This document shows, one piece after another, positions 37,438-52,018 of a stretch of 64,000 bases of DNA. The stretch is from Rosellinia necatrix (taxonomy: Eukaryota > Ascomycota > Sordariomycetes > Xylariales > Xylariaceae). The position numbers were made by a program, and so were the translations under genes. The stretch spans positions 1,054,001 to 1,118,000 of the forward strand of contig JAGYVD010000009.1 of NCBI GenBank assembly GCA_021209875.1. Direction: 5' to 3'. The notes below the pieces were generated by a model. It was not told the DNA's origin. It was given only the letters and a program-made list of their open reading frames with translations, and ran no database searches. Position 1 is the first letter of the stretch. Every line of letters begins with the position of its first letter.

Positions 37438-38000
37438 GAGGGGGCAAGGATCCAGATTAGGGATATCACCGGGATCCAGCGACGACGGGAAAGCTAATGG
37501 CAGACAAGAACATGACGTCAACGTGCCGATAGCTTGGGGGTGTTCCGTTTGGGTTTGGGTTTGTTTTGTTTTGCTTTGTTTATCTTTGCGCGTGCGTGAT
37601 TTCGCCATCTTGTGATGGCGGCAGGTAAAGGTTCGGATTGGGGGAGAGCACGGGCGCTGGCTGGGAGTTGCCCTGCCGGCCAATTATCACGCGCTTAGGT
37701 GCGGGCGATGCAACCGAAATAAGACTCATGTTAATGCGGACGGGGGGGGATTCAGATGGTGGCGTCTGCGAGGTCGAGAGGCGATAGGGACGCAAGACGC
37801 GCCAGGCGATTCGAGGTGCAATTGCAGGTGTAAGTGCCCCATGGCCGACGGCAACTGGATCAGTGATGCATGCAATGCAAATGCTACCGGGTTGATAGGC
37901 CGCACAGCAGATGGTGAGCGGGTCAAACCGCGGTAGGTGGTAAATGCCACTGGGTAGGAAGGTCGAAGCGACGGGGTGCCTGTGCCCTACCTGGGTAGGT

Positions 38001-38116
38001 ATGGTATGTGTTGTATGTGTTGTATGTGTGTGTATGTGTGTGTGTATGTATATATGTATGTATGTATGTATGTATATATGTATGTACATACCTACCTACC
38101 TACCTACCTACCTAGG
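38001..38116. repeat. TATG/TGTG/TACC compound microsatellite
   Basis: ATGTGT and TATG units lead into seven TACC units ending in CCTAGGTA. It is intergenic. Confidence 0.9.
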
Positions 38117-41100
38117 TAATGTAATAGGACCCATCCTTTGAAGAGCCATCAGGGAGGTCTTAGGTATCGGGAAGTAAATTCCGAGGGGACGCATACTGAT
38201 CATTTAACCTACTGAGTGCATACCTTAATGGTGGTGGTTGGCTGTATAAGTCGGCAGGCGCCTATTATTAGACTCGGGAGTGGAAGCTGAAATCAACGAA
38301 GAGAGAGAGAGCTGCAGAAGGTGTATCGCATGCAGTAAAGACCAAACCCACCAACAGAACCGCACAAGATACAGTGTGGAGCGCTGCAGCTGCGAACTGT
38401 ATACCGAGCTATATGTTTTCTTCCCGCACAAATGGTCGTACGAGGACTAGCACCTGAGGTAACTCACTACCTGGGTTAATCTAGGTAGGTACTCACAGAC
38501 CTACGGTCTACGGCTATAATACTCAATAGCTTCACGATACCTAGTAAATAATCCCATCCGCATTTCCGGTACCGACTAGTGTTATTTCAGCCAACTACAT
38601 GGGCTTACGTACTCCTTGTGTCTTTGGCAACCTCCTCATCATAGATCCCAACTTTCGTTGCGAATGCCAATACCATGCCTGATTAGTTATCCTTCTTTAC
38701 CCCCGACTAAAACAATCGTACCGTGCTGCCTCAATCCTATTGCGTCCAATCATCATGGCTGGAGAGATAGCCACGCAACTTCTTGCCTATCCCGAGCGCA
38801 TGCTATGGACAGGTTGCCTTTTAGCCTGCATGAAATACCTACTCACGATGAGAACAGCCATGTCAAGCAAGGAGCCAAGGGCGCCGGGGCTAGTAGCGAC
38901 GGCCCCATTGTAACCCCTAACGTACATACTATGACGATATTATCAGCTGGCATGTGCTGTTGCGATTTCCTCGCCCTTTTGTTTGGCTCGTTATCCGTTT
39001 TACTAGCTGACTAGTTTGTTTCTCTGCCAGCAGATCTGGGTAATCTTTTGGTATTCCAAGGCCAGGTTGTTTAATAATTTCGAATCTGCCAGGAGCTAAT
39101 GCGGGACAGAGATGTCCGGGTACTGACCCTGCGGGAACTAAAGCTTGTCGCTTGTAATCCATCCATCGGTGGTCTCTGTCATGGCTCCTTGGAGCTCGGC
39201 GGTTGCATGGCATGATTTGCTCTACCTGACTGCGCTACTAGCCTGCTATGGTACAATATTGTACTACTGTGGGCTTGGATTTACACGAATCCCCTATGCA
39301 CATTCTTCGCGGCCGCCGAGCCGATGAGATCGCCCTCTGGGTCTCCGAAATCTTCCAGGGTTAAAAGCGACATCCAAAAGCTAATAGGACTTCCGACGTC
39401 AATAAAAATCGTAGCTTTATCAAGGGCCGAACAGAGATCTCCAATATTTGATGAGGCCGAATACGGCATATCTGACAAGCAAACCATAAACTTCTCCGCA
39501 GACAATTACGCTTTGGCGCGGCTTGTCGTCCCGCCTGGCAACAGTATTTACATCCTAACTCTACCACACAACAAATAGACCTTATTAATTTTATAGCGCG
39601 CGTAGACACTTACACCCGAGTTACAACTCCCTAGTAGAACGTAACTGTCTCTTATGGTATTAACCCGGGAGCCATCAAACCCGGCCCATGAAGCTCGTCA
39701 CATGCTGAATAGCGCAGGGCTAATTTGGTACCCAGCTTGATTTGTATGAGTTATCCTTCTCTACACGTGACACTTTCTTTTATCTCACCTTCTTAATGCC
39801 GTAGCGCGTATATCGGTGCACGAGACGTGAAGACGTGATTCTGTGCAGCGAGAGGCCTTCTAAATTGATATAAGCATCTAGTAAACCACATGACGAAGGG
39901 ACGACTAAAATGGGAGAGTTGTTCCTCTAACACGTATCAATGGGACAAACCCTTTTTCTTTTCGCACTCGGGGATCATGACGATAAGAAGTTAAGTTATG
40001 ATTCTATATTGATAATACGCAATGAGGGTTCTCTAGTGCTATTCATGCTTCGCCCAGAACACGATCGTACATATAACATTACGTGGCGGCTGCGAATTAA
40101 CCATGGACGCTCAGAAACCACGCCCAATGGCAAGCGATGCCTGGTAAGGTACACTACATGCACGCTTTTTTCTACACTTCTCTATGGAGACAAGAGGTCT
40201 CATGTCTGCATATAGAGGATACTTGATAGCTTCGACGTCGACAATTCACAAATATAGTCGCGTGTAGTGGCGGCAGTTTAAACTACAGGGAGTACGATAT
40301 GGCTGCCTGGGTCGAAACCCCTTCACCCAAGCTTTCCTACTCTGAAGAAAGGTACGCTCAACCGAGCATAAGTATGCGAAGATGTAGCAAGGTATGTGCT
40401 GGGAGCGCGGTGGACGAGATAATGAATATTTGCAATGACGTACGGGAACATATCTCGGCAGCGTTTCTTTGCGTTGACCATAACCCAGAGCAGGGGAGCC
40501 GTAGACACTCCGAGGTCACATTGTTTCTATAACACGGCACATGTGGGCATCCGACTTTAGGAAGGTTAGGAACAAGAACCGAAGCTATTATCTGTCAATT
40601 CTGTTCGAGTGCCCCTGGATACCACTCTGGTTGCACAAGATTTTGGCAGATATCCACCATGGAGGGCCTGTTGAAGGTGGGAAATGGAACTTATCGAACC
40701 CCCCTTAGCTAAGCACCGCCAATGACCTTCCCCGAAGGTTAACATCCGCAAGCAAACGACTTGGCACGAATCCATCAGATACCAGTACGCGCATATAACC
40801 GACAGCCCCCGCCAAGACCATACCCAGGCTTTGACAGGTGTATGTGGCAGACTCATGATGAGAGATATTCATGCACCCGCTCTGGATGCCGGAGCCAGTA
40901 GGGGACGAGCTAACATGAAAGGCAAACCACCGCGCTCCCGGGTAGACGCAAGTGGTTTTCTGACCAGCGTGTAACTTAATATAGCGGCTGTTTGTTGGGT
41001 TTTGTTAGTTCCTCCCGTAAGCCACAAGAGGGAGGGAGTGCGGGACTTGGAAGATGGGCAAGGGACCCAGGGAGCACAATTATTCCTCCTTACAAGACAC

Positions 41101-42743
41101 ACCTGTCTTCGATATAGCAACACCCCCCCGGCCTTTCCCAACCAGCCCAGTGCGCACCCAGTCGTCGAGTACATACATACACATACATACCTGCAAGCAA
41201 CTAACTAGGATGTGGGGGGTGGATGTTGTATTATACCTACCAAGTACCTAAGTAGGTAGGTAGTGTACCCACACATATAGTAGGTGGTGGAGTGTCGGTA
41301 CTCTCTCTCTTGTCCTTTACATCTTCGAAGCAGAACGTGAGCAAAACGCAGCAATCCCTGGCCTACATTGCATTTACGCACCTAAAACCTCTACCTACGG
41401 GATGCAGCACTAATTAGTACCAGCTACGATACCTACTCGGACGCACTGCTAGCACAGATATGACATGTACTCAGGTATACCCTGTAGGTTATAGCTCGGC
41501 GATCGGGTATGGGTAGGTAGGTAGGACTTTGCCTCTGCTGCCCGCTTCGCTCTGTTTTTGTTTGAATTGCTCTACGTAGTTATCCTCTCCCCCTTAGCAC
41601 GGGTATTATGCATACCCAGCCAATACTGTCGCTGCTCGACATACCCAGGAAGGAAACATGTCGGACTGGGAGCCGAGAGAGAAAGTATGTATACCTGCTC
41701 GACTGCCTCCGTATCCTTGTACCCACACGCCCCTACCGTGCCTATCCACCTCATTTAGCCCTTTCACCTCTAGTGACGGTTACTTCTATAATAATTCCAA
41801 CGGCTAGAGACCTGTGACTGGTCTAGCCCGTCCGGTGGCTCTCTCTCTTCCGGTCCCTCTCTCTCGCTCGCGCGTTCCCCACATCCACACATCGAATCAG
41901 TTGCCAATTACATATATACATGCCTACCCGTACCTACATGCCTTGGGTATAATACATGCTGTTAAAGTACCTACATTACGTCCATAGGAGATCCATTCTG
42001 TCAGGTATTATATCGTCGGTCGCTGGGTTTTTTTTTTTCTTTCTCTATATTATTTACCTCGTCGAACTCCATCACACTCGCTATCCTCTTGAAGCTCGCT
42101 CCCGTCGTCCTCCGGCTTCGCGCGATCCTCACATGTATTAATCTCGACCACCACTCCGGCGCGGTACACACCCCTCACCACACCACCACCACCTGGGCAG
42201 TCGCTTGCTGGGCTTCTTCTACTCCCTGGCCCTTCCCATCTGCGCGCTGTTGTAGCAAAGCAGGTGCAACCAGTCGTCAGCAACCCCCCATCCCCCGTCT
42301 CCAGCCTATGAGACCGGACGAGACCGAACTGGGAGCGCATTGACTGTGCTGAGCTCTTGCCTGACTGACAGCCAACCGTTCAATTGCGCCGTCCCTCGTT
42401 TCTCTTGTCCTCACCGAGCTTCGGCTGGCACGGGCACAGCAGTCGGTCGGAATCTTTTTCTCCCACCCAAATAACAATAGCCTGTCTACCGGCTGTTTCA
42501 TCGTCTCTTTGGCCGGCTCTCCTTTTTGGGTCAGCGACACGCACGAAACGGGCCAGGCCAGGGCAAGGCAGGACAGGGCGAGACGAGATTGGGCGAGACT
42601 TGTCCAGTCCAGCTGACGAGGCTCAAATTCGTTTCTTGCCTGCCGCTTGGGATACCCGATCTATACTTTTTATTTGCGCGGGTCGACATAGATAGGTATA
42701 CAACAACAATAACGGCAATAGCTTATACGCACACCCACAAACA

Positions 42744-42744
42744 A

Positions 42745-42776
<32 letters not shown>

Positions 42777-42828
42777 ACACATACGCACACATACATACGC
42801 ATACACACACGCACACATACCGCACACA
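42744..42828. repeat. (CA)n dinucleotide repeat
   Basis: A pure CA run of about 13 units, then CA interrupted by TA and CG dinucleotides. It lies about 270 bases upstream of the proposed Grainyhead start, likely in its promoter or 5' UTR. Confidence 0.95.
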
Positions 42829-43094
42829 CGAGTCCAGGAGTTGCGCCTGAAACGGATCCTCTTCTTTCCCCTCTGATTCGGGTCATCTCTTCTGCCACTA
42901 GGTTAATTTTACGCTTCTGTACGGCCTTGCTGTCTTTATGATAGCAATCAGCTGTGCCCCCTCCCTTCCAATGTTCCGCCAAAGGTGAGCAAACCTGACC
43001 ATCATGCAAAACACTCTATCCCCGCCCCGAGCAGCGCAGAGCACCAAGGACGCGATTGCACATCTCTCTATGGCGCGTACTCGGGAATGCTCTC

Positions 43095-46015
43095 ATGTTC
43101 TCGCCCGCGGGCCCCGCCGCCCGGCTTCGTCAATATGGTAGTTTCACGGCTGGCAGAGTATGGCCGTATACCGAGTTAATAATCGTATAACCGTGCATAT
43201 GCTTGGCATTCGATTCTCTCTCTGCTGGCTTATGTGTTCTTTACTGACACAGTCTTCACTTGTAGAACCAGTTCGCGGAAACCTGGCGACGACCTGCTCG
43301 CCAACTTTCGACAGCAGTTCCCCGAGATTAGCACAGCAGGATCTGTATCATCTACGGCAGCGCCCCAGCCACCTTTAATAGCCGATAACGCAGTTCTCGG
43401 AGCTCCGGTGCCAGCACTGGAACGGTATGTATAATTTTTGTTACTTCCGCCGCGGGTGCGTTCCGCAGGCATTCTCTCCCCCCACCTTTAGTTCGTAACT
43501 ACATATATTCTCCCTCTCTTGTCCTTCGCGTTATTGTTTCGTGAGGATGCATAGAAGTGGTGCGGGACGGGCGATCATCGCTCCGCCCGCTGGAGAAGGC
43601 TGCTTGCGATAGCGACCCAGCTTATCCCGGGCGCAAGACGCGCGGGGTAACTCCGACAGCCCACCCCATTTTATATGGCTGCTGTCGAGGAATTGGGGTT
43701 CGCGACGAGCTACCCGGAAGACCGAGCGATTCCACTCGTTTAAGACAATAAATAGCTACTAACCATGTGATCAACATCGCAGACATCATCCTCTCTCTGG
43801 TTCAGAGGGCTATCGGGATCAGGATCCCACGCCACGGGCATCTAGCGCCGAGTGGAGATTCACACCTTCGCTGTTAGATCACAATCCTTACCCCTTCAAT
43901 GCTTTTGCGAGCCAGCCACCGGGCTATTACACCCCTACGCCTGGAGGGACGAACACCCTCTATCATCCACAGGCTGGCGACCTACACACACCATCTCTCG
44001 CGATGGGCATGGGCATGGGCCTCAATACTCCTTTGTCTCTTCCTACAAGCGGTGGACCTATCCACGCCGGCCCCGGAATAATGGATATCTCCCATTTCCA
44101 ACAGGCTCTGGGACCACAGCAGTTTCAACCCTACAGTGCGTTCATCCAGCAAACCCCGCATCAAGCGGCATATGTGCCTTCGTCCTTCGTTCACCATGAC
44201 ACCGGCTACGAGACAATGGATCATGATGGATCTCCACTCGGCTCGGAGGGTCCCGTAGGGCGGATAGGTTCTATGGATGCGACTTTCAATTCCCAGTCGC
44301 CGCCGGTAATGGGCTTTCAATCCAGGGCGTTTGGTGTTAGCATGGCTCATGCACTGCCATCTACGGCAGACAAATTCCGTTTTCACTGCACTCTAAATGC
44401 CCCTACGGCTATGGTCAAGCATGCCGACGAAATCCCGGTGACATACCTGAACAAGGGCCAGGCGTACTCTTTGTCCATTGTGGACACCGGTCTAATGGGA
44501 CCCACCGGCCCAGGCGTCAAATACCGCACGTTTATACGGATTTCTTTCGAAGATGATCAGCAACGACAGAAGCCGGGTGTTTGTTGGAGCTTATGGAAAG
44601 AAGGTCGTGGGACAAACGAGGCGCATCAACGCGGGGGGAAGCTCCAAGCCGTTGAACATGTCGAGGCGGGGCAGTCTACAGACGGCGACGATAAACGGAC
44701 TCGGGTCGAGGTAGAAACTTCCTCGTTTGATGGGTTCTGTGTGACTTGGACGCCAGGCGTCAATGGTGCTGCTGAGTGTAACATCACAGTCCGCTTTAAC
44801 TTTCTCTCGACGGATTTCAGCCACTCTAAGGGTGTTAAGGGCATTCCCGTGCGACTCTGCGCGAAAACAACTATCCTCTCAACAGCCGAGTCAACACAGC
44901 CTCCTAACCCGATCTCTGAAATATGTTACTGCAAGGTCAAATTGTTCAGAGATCACGGCGCAGAGAGAAAGCTGTCTAACGACGTGGTCCATATCAAGAA
45001 GACTATCGAAAAATTGAAGCAACAGATCGCGCAAGCTGAAAGCGGTGGAAAGGACTTTGGGAAGCGAAAAAGGGGAGGCACGCATGGCAAGAGCCAAGAT
45101 CATCAGCGACCCGGAAAGGCACCAAAACATAAACGCACCTGGTCTATGTCATCGGTGAGTTCTGCAGATGGCGCCGGGGGTGGAAATACGCGACCGTCAT
45201 TCGAAGATGATCTGACCTACAAGCTCCAAACACTGCAAGATATGTTTACTAGCACTCGCCTTGTAAGCATTCTCTACCTGCGGGGGGAAGATTTAGACGA
45301 CCCAGATCTTCATCCTGTCAGTCTTCCTGGGGAGTCAGCCGACCTGTCGAGAGTAAATTCGAAAGAGGGTACCACGTGGCAGGCACGGAGCACAAGAAAC
45401 TCAGAGGCCGAATCATCGCTGGTCTCGCCTTCACCAAGCTCCTTGTCATTACAGTCGCAAGCTACTGGCGCTGCGCCATGGCGAGAGAGGCATACGAGTG
45501 GCGAGCCTCGCCAAGCGTTAGACCAGCCCGTTAAGATCCCCAAACCCAATGATCATAGTAACCTAAGCGGTTGGATCGAGGCGCTCGGAGTAGATCCATC
45601 CTATCAACCGCCAACCGAAAAGTCAAGCAGGCCAATCGCTTGTTTCTATATTGCCCGAGAACAATCCATACCACCCGGCCAACGTAAGATACATAAGGCC
45701 GTCTACTTAACTGAGCGAAGTTTGCCTCACTTCATATCACGGGTCGCCGCGAAATGGGAACTCAACCCTAAAAGAATTACACGAAGCGTTCGTATTCTCA
45801 GCAGCGGTTTAGAAGTCGAGATGGATGATGATGTGATCCGGGAGCTATTGGAAGGCCAGGATATGGATCTCGAAGTGATTGAGGTAAATTTAAATATACC
45901 CCAGGATACGACGGAGTGGGAAATAATGGCGGTCGACGTTCCAGAAGAAGACGGGAACCCGGCGAATAGCGCATACCGCACGATGACCGGTTATGAGCTA
46001 CATTTCTTATTCTAA
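43095..46015 (+). CDS. Grainyhead/CP2-family transcription factor
   Basis: Proposed exons are 43095-43137, 43253-43424 and 43783-46015, about 815 residues. Exon 3 is certain, exon 2 is well supported (PGDDLLANFRQQFPEI), and exon 1 with its acceptor is tentative. Animal and fungal Grainyhead/CP2 proteins are immunoglobulin-fold DNA-binding regulators, and in fungi they have been linked to cell wall and conidial separation. The CP2 domain runs from about residue 265 to 470, starting FRFHCTLNAPTAM and including GVKYRTFIRISFEDD, then VTWTPG and VRFNFLSTDFSHSKGVKGIPVRLCAKT. A predicted basic nuclear-localisation stretch (GKRKRGG, about 495) follows. The C-terminal 100 residues (CFYIAREQSIPP through DLEVIEVNL) resemble the ubiquitin-like dimerisation domain of this family. 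The N-terminus is Gly/Met/Pro-rich. Intron 2 is long (358 bases) and could hide a micro-exon. Confidence 0.9.
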
Positions 46016-49000
46016 CTGGATACACACGAAGTACTGTTAGTAGGGGAATCCGTACTCTTGCGACCAGTAGAGTACGGGGAATTACAATTTTGAATGAAAT
46101 CGACTAACGAACACACACGACTATGACGGGCTTTCCTTGGGTTTATGGCGTTCGAGCAGGTACATTTAAGATACCAATCCCCCTTGAGGGGCCGCTTGTT
46201 TATTTCCCTCAAGGTTTTTTGCGGCCTGGTACATTGCAATGATGGATAGATGACAAACGAAGCATGGCTTAGATGCTGGATGCACTCAACATTCACAGCA
46301 CCTAAGGAAGGCCATTCTGCAAAGGGCCACTATAATATACACGTACAAACAATTTCACTTCACCCACGTTGCTCTTCCGGATCTATCTCTACTTCTGGCA
46401 TGGGATAGTCGGCCGCTCATGGTCGTTACCGTCGTGTTCGCATACAATATTCACCACTTTACCATTGTCCTCCTTCCAGGATATCGTCGGAACGTCGGAA
46501 CGTTAGGCTAATGGCCACAAAACACTTCGTGGTGATTATATTAAGCTTGGTATATGGGGTATGAACGCGTATGAGTGCAATACAGCACTTGTCACAACGA
46601 CCGCCTACATTTGTCGGTCATTGTAGTTGCACCGCTCTATGTGGTGAATTTTCTACGCCATCGAGGTGTTGACTCAATTACAATACAACTGGTTATTATA
46701 ATTGGAAGCCGTGAATCCGATTAATTAAACTTTGAATCGGGACAGCCTTGATCAGCAAATCAAATACCGGATCGGAGACACTTCTTCATGCGATCTCCGC
46801 ATCTGGCCTTACCACGACAACCGTTCGCTGTTGATCTTGGTCGTCTAGTGGCCAACCCCTTCAAACGCGTTTCTCATTAAAGCAAGTCGCCTGTGTGCAA
46901 GGAGTCAAGGGCTAGGGTTCGTTTGGATTGGCCGATTCCCGCGTTCTGTCCCGCTGGGCTGGGTCAGTGAACAGGCAAACTACAACCCCTGTCTTAATCG
47001 TGACATCGTGCTGCAGGGGAGGACGCGCGCCTAGAACATAGGGCCTGGACTCTGCTGAAGCTAGCTGTGCAGCCCTGGACTGCCCCCCCAGCTCCGGCAC
47101 CTCTCCGCCAAATGGTGGGAGAATTAGAGTCGAACCCATGAGCATGCGTGTAAGTACACCGCCTATACGATTCTACCACGTTCTTCGCCAACTTGACAAC
47201 CGAATAGACACTAGAGTATGTAATAGTACTTAATAAAGAACCAGTGAGGTTCCATTTCCCATAAAACATACTACATGAGCCTAGGGCGCATACGATATAC
47301 GTGACACCTCTTTATTTCCCCTTTCAGAGCCAAGACTCGACTGTATACATTACCTAGGTAAAGAGGTTCCATCGTCGAGAATAGTGGCTTGGGACGGATC
47401 TCATCAGCCGCTGGACCATCCATCGTTGGTCTAGTGTGGTGGATTTTGTGCCCCCACAGCCCGGGGCGAACTAAGCTTAGCCGGAGATATTCATCCGGCT
47501 AATCTAGCGCCTGGCCGACCGAAGTACCTTTTTTCCCTGCCAACATGAAACATGAAAACGGGCCGTCAATGAACTACCACATAAGCATTGCGCCAAATCT
47601 CGATCTATCCTACCTACACTACATAATCATCCTTTCGGAGAATTATTTTCTTCAGAAAAGGTCGCTATATCCTCCAGTCCCCTTCCATGATTGGTGGTCG
47701 CATTCGGGTCGGAGATTATCGTCGACGTTCTGTTGCCACGATGAGGTTGCATAGCTAATATGAATGATGGCCCCAGTTGTTCATAGCTGGTAAGCTAGCC
47801 AACTTTTACTCACAAGAATGACACCTTTATCCCAGGTTCTCAACGGAGCAAATATACCTCAAGTCATCCCACGGTCTTACCAGAGATTTTACCCCCCAGC
47901 ACCAACTGTCTCGCAATTCTTGGGAGCAGCTACTTGCGAATACCACCTTATCTAGACTACGATGGCCGCGAAGCGTCCGTACAAACCCTGATCTGACATG
48001 TCCCCAACTAGGCCTTATCAATTCCAGATTGCCAAGATAATGTATAGAAAATCACCAAGCCCACGTCTTCTTGTCTGCTGTGTGAGAGTAGCTAGAGCTT
48101 GTTGGCTAGACCTCTGGCCGGGGCCACAGCTAACTGGTCATTGTGAGTATTGAAGCGGTGGTGCCTTCGCTTTGCCCCGGGTTATCACCTGAGCATGATG
48201 GCTTGTCTATTGTTATTGCAAGCTATAGTGGGATCAAAAGAGGTTATGGACTGACTACCCAGGATACTGTTTATTGGGCATGCTACATCGAAAAGATGGT
48301 ACACAATATAAACCCTAGGCAGTTTTTTCGCTATCAAGTCGCCCGGCGAGTGGCATCCGTGTTTCTATGCGCTCTTGTGGGCCGCGGCCTACATACGAAG
48401 CCGCGTTTTATCCTAGCTCAACCTCAAGCTTTAGACGTTCCTTTTAGCACCGGAATTTCCTGCTCTTACCACGATCAACGCATGATTTCTGCCATCTCTC
48501 TCAGTACATAAGAAATAGGGATTTATGGAGACGATCAAGGGACTATCTAGTAAACGTTGTGCCTATCCCACCCGAGGTGGTTGGGTACTTCTGTACGACA
48601 AGAACTATCAGTGCAAGCCTACGGCACTCCTAGACTTAATATGCCTCTATCGGCATGGAATGGTCTACACTACTGCATGTGCCAGGATACCGTTGTATTG
48701 CCTATCCGCATATTTGGCATTTCAAGACGCCACGAATGGCGTTCATTATGTCTTGCCGCGCAGCTTGCCAGCCAACCACCACCCTAACGTATATGCTCTT
48801 CCTTGCCGACGCAAAGAATCCACAATGGCCTCGCTGGGTCGTATGCTATCGTATGATCACGATATTACCAGTATAATAAGTCAGCCACCGCATTCTCACG
48901 TAGCCGGAGTGGTGGGAGGCACCCTGGCGACTGGGACTGTCAAACTCCAACAACCCCTGCGCCAAGCAACATCGCTAAAGATATGGATTGAACGGCGCGG

Positions 49001-50103
49001 CTATCTACTGCAAGCTACCTGGGCTGGTTGACATGTTGTACGCACCCCTGTGCCCACGCCCCATCGATATAAGATTGAATAGCCACCTGACGGCCGACTG
49101 AATGCCAATCAGAATGTTTTCTCCTTCAAGCGTATGACTCGTTACGCCAAGAGCTTCGTTTCCTCCCTCCCCTCCCTCAGTGCGCGCGCCTCTTTTCCGC
49201 CTCTAGAGGTTATATATGTGACGCCCGCCGCCCGCTATAGTCCATTATGCAGGCGTGGCATGGTATATGGTATAGAAATCCTCCCGAGGGTTGACTAAGA
49301 ACGACCAGTCCAAGCCAAAACCTACTAGCCAGCAGCCGAGGCATCAGCTGAGTAGAAAGAAGATGGTGATAGATCGATGAGTACAACCGTAACAGCATGA
49401 TGGCGGTAGTTATATGTGATACTGTTCCGATCACGGTGTGGCTTGGGACGAGTTTTGGTGGCGCCGTACTCGCGCAGCCATTGATCCCCCGGGGGCTCTG
49501 CAGCTCGTTACTAAGTATGACCAAAGTGCCGGCGCCGCTGGAGGCGCTTACACAAGCAACAAGCCAATTAAGCTTACGGCTGTAATCCAGATAGGTGGCC
49601 TCAAGCTCGATTGTCTATCACGGCGGGAGGCTTGAACGCCCGAGTGGACCCCCGCCTCGATCATGGCCACGCCACCGTTCTCCTGCCACGGGCTGATGGG
49701 CGGATGTTGTGCCATGGCGTTGTCGGAGTCCCGGTCGCAACAGATGCTATCAGCAATGCACCACATGTTTGACACGCAGACATCGCTCACTGCAGGTAGT
49801 TCGACGTAGGGACGAATGGAATGACCCCAAGGAGACTTACGTGGCCACGAACCGAGTCAACTCCCAACCCGCGTTACACGCATGCGTGGCCTCATGAGGG
49901 GTTACCCAGCCGCTGGCTGATCGTAATCATGGCGGCCTTGAAAAAGAGGCCTCCCCCAAACTACGTGGGATGGCCATATCGATATCTCCGTCCCATCTCT
50001 CCAGAGTCTCCCCATGATAGGCCGTCCATGGGGGAGGGCTTTGTCAGCCGGGCAGGGGGAGGTAGGTTGCGGCTCGATAGGCTGGCACGGTGATGACGAC
50101 GGA

Positions 50104-50105
<2 letters not shown>

Positions 50106-50134
<29 letters not shown>

Positions 50135-50157
50135 AAGACCTCTCTCTCTCTCTCTTT
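50106..50157. repeat. (GAC)n and (CT)n compound repeat
   Basis: About nine GAC units are followed within a few bases by about eight CT units. It is intergenic. Confidence 0.9.
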
Positions 50158-51758
50158 CACACACACGCACACTCTCTCTCGCCACAGTGGCTTGCATTGT
50201 GACTCGTCACGAATCCGGCGCGAGCCACACATAACTACCAAAGAGAAGCCTTGGCCCGCTCGGTGCTGGCTCCCGCCAATGAAGGCTCCCGGCGGGCAAA
50301 GAGCGTTCCAGACATTGGGTCGCCATCGCCACATTGTGGCCGGCCTTGTATACAGTACGAGTTAATACGGACGTCCACAGGAGAAATGAGCCACACTCGC
50401 TGCCATCACACCCCGGGGTAGCTTCTCTATTCGGCGAGATCTGTGCGACGGCCGCGCCGATCACTGCCTTACAAGCCACAGGCTCCGAAGCACTCGGCAA
50501 AGCACACGCCAGCTCTCTGCGGCTCAATGGGAGAACGTACGGTACTTAGGTAGGTAGCAGCGGGCGAAGTCAAAAAGACAGAGCCTAAGGGCTTTTGCCA
50601 CACACTGAGCCACATACGAGCAAAGGGACTTGCCGACGCAAGCGGACTTGCCGGCATGGCCAATGAGTACCCTCTATTGCGCTCTGTACTTTCCCCATCA
50701 GGCAGTCGAGGCCACTCGCCACGGCCACCTGTAGGTATCATAGTCTACCAGCATGTACGAAGGTAAGTAGTGGGAGTGGCCTTCACCACGACGGGGTGCG
50801 GCCAGGCTTCCGGGCGGTCCTGGGCGCGCTCCCCCTGCTGGCCAGCCATTTCATCGCCGCTCCGCCCAGCCGTTTTAGCCTCCTCCTCCCCCCCTTACCC
50901 AGGGACCCGGGACATGCTCGCCGAGAGTTTTGCACCGCGGAGAACGACCAACCCTTTTTTGTTTTGTTTTGTTTGCCAGTTGACGCCGTGAGACAAATGC
51001 ACAACGCACAAGCAAAGGGTAGAAGCGAAGCGGCATCGCTTAGAGAACATAAGGGGCAATGAGTCAAGCCTCACGCAATCTGACGCGGGGCCAACCATTG
51101 GGGCGAGTCATCCAAGGCCCATCCTTGCCGTCCTTCGCGGCTCTATCTGCCTCTCCCTCTACATCTCTATCTATCTGATTCTGCACCGGTTCCACGGCCG
51201 GTGCGGACACGGTGGAGAGAGGGGAAGGGGGATGGCTACTCACCCGCAGAAAAAAAAGATCGGCGAGATGGCTACCGTTTATGGTTCCCACGGCGGGGGA
51301 GCAAGGTCGAGACCCTTTTGTTGAGGGGGGGAGAGACAGATTGCTTGTGTAAACCCAGGCTAAACAACCCCCTCCGGCTGGTTACACCTACATAGTTGAA
51401 GGCCCTACATAGCGCTACAAATCCCGCTGTGGCATTAAACCTATTTAGACCGTCGCTCGGGCGTACGCACATACATACATACATATAATAGGGGGGCAGA
51501 AGTCGACTAGGTTAGATAAGACAAATAGATAGCGACCCTCGTCGCCGTCGTAGTCGCCGCCGCCGCCATCACCGTTTGCCGTTGGAGAAGTGTTCACAAC
51601 CGCTGCCCCTGTTCATAATGCTAACAGGATACGGCGTACCTTTCTGAGTCCGGTTCCTGCGCGCACGCATGATACGTTCAGCGTGATCTCAATGGCGAGA
51701 CAGGGAGGAGGGGGGCAGCGGAGGAGAGGGGAGGACGGGGAGGGAAGAAAGTAGGAGA

Positions 51759-51785
51759 AAGAGAGAGAGAGAGAGAGAGAGAGAC
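51759..51785. repeat. (GA)n dinucleotide repeat
   Basis: A pure GA run of about 13 units within a longer polypurine tract that begins near 51700. Confidence 0.9.
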
Positions 51786-52018
51786 AGACGCGCTTCGTGA
51801 TTCGCAAGACGCGAAAGACTGAATCGTACGAGGGGCGCCGCCGCTCAGGGTCCTCTCACCCCGCGGAAGGCAAAGATCTACACTGGACTGCTGTGCGTGG
51901 TGTGGCTCGATGTTGTACTTGGAATCTAAACCCACACGTGCATATACACCCGTCCATTCCAGTCCATCTACATCTACATCTACATCTACGAAGGATGTAT
52001 GTATATCTTTACCCGTAC

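Larger units (their letters stand above)
30584..43094. other. 12.5-kb gene desert with AT-rich core
   Basis: No supported gene. 30.7-33.6 kb is markedly AT-rich, with about 25% GC in the 120 bases 31981-32100, and has stop codons in all frames, so it looks like eroded DNA. 33.6-37.3 kb has mixed composition with a GC-rich patch at 34560-34830. 37.4-38.2 kb carries triplet and tetranucleotide repeats. 38.4-41.2 kb is again plain AT-richer sequence. 41.2-41.5 kb has TAGG tracts. 42.0-43.1 kb leads into the Grainyhead gene with a CA repeat. No long terminal repeats or transposase/reverse-transcriptase motifs could be identified by eye. Confidence 0.5.

Noticed and set aside
47100..47175. tRNA-like sequence on the minus strand with a GGGTTCGACT loop and a terminal CCCACCA
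   Set aside because: The T stem has a mismatch, the acceptor halves do not pair and no seven-base anticodon loop can be formed. It is at best a relic.
48525..49031. 168-codon open frame on the plus strand
   Set aside because: No signal peptide, domain or family pattern, several frames overlap, and composition equals the surrounding spacer.
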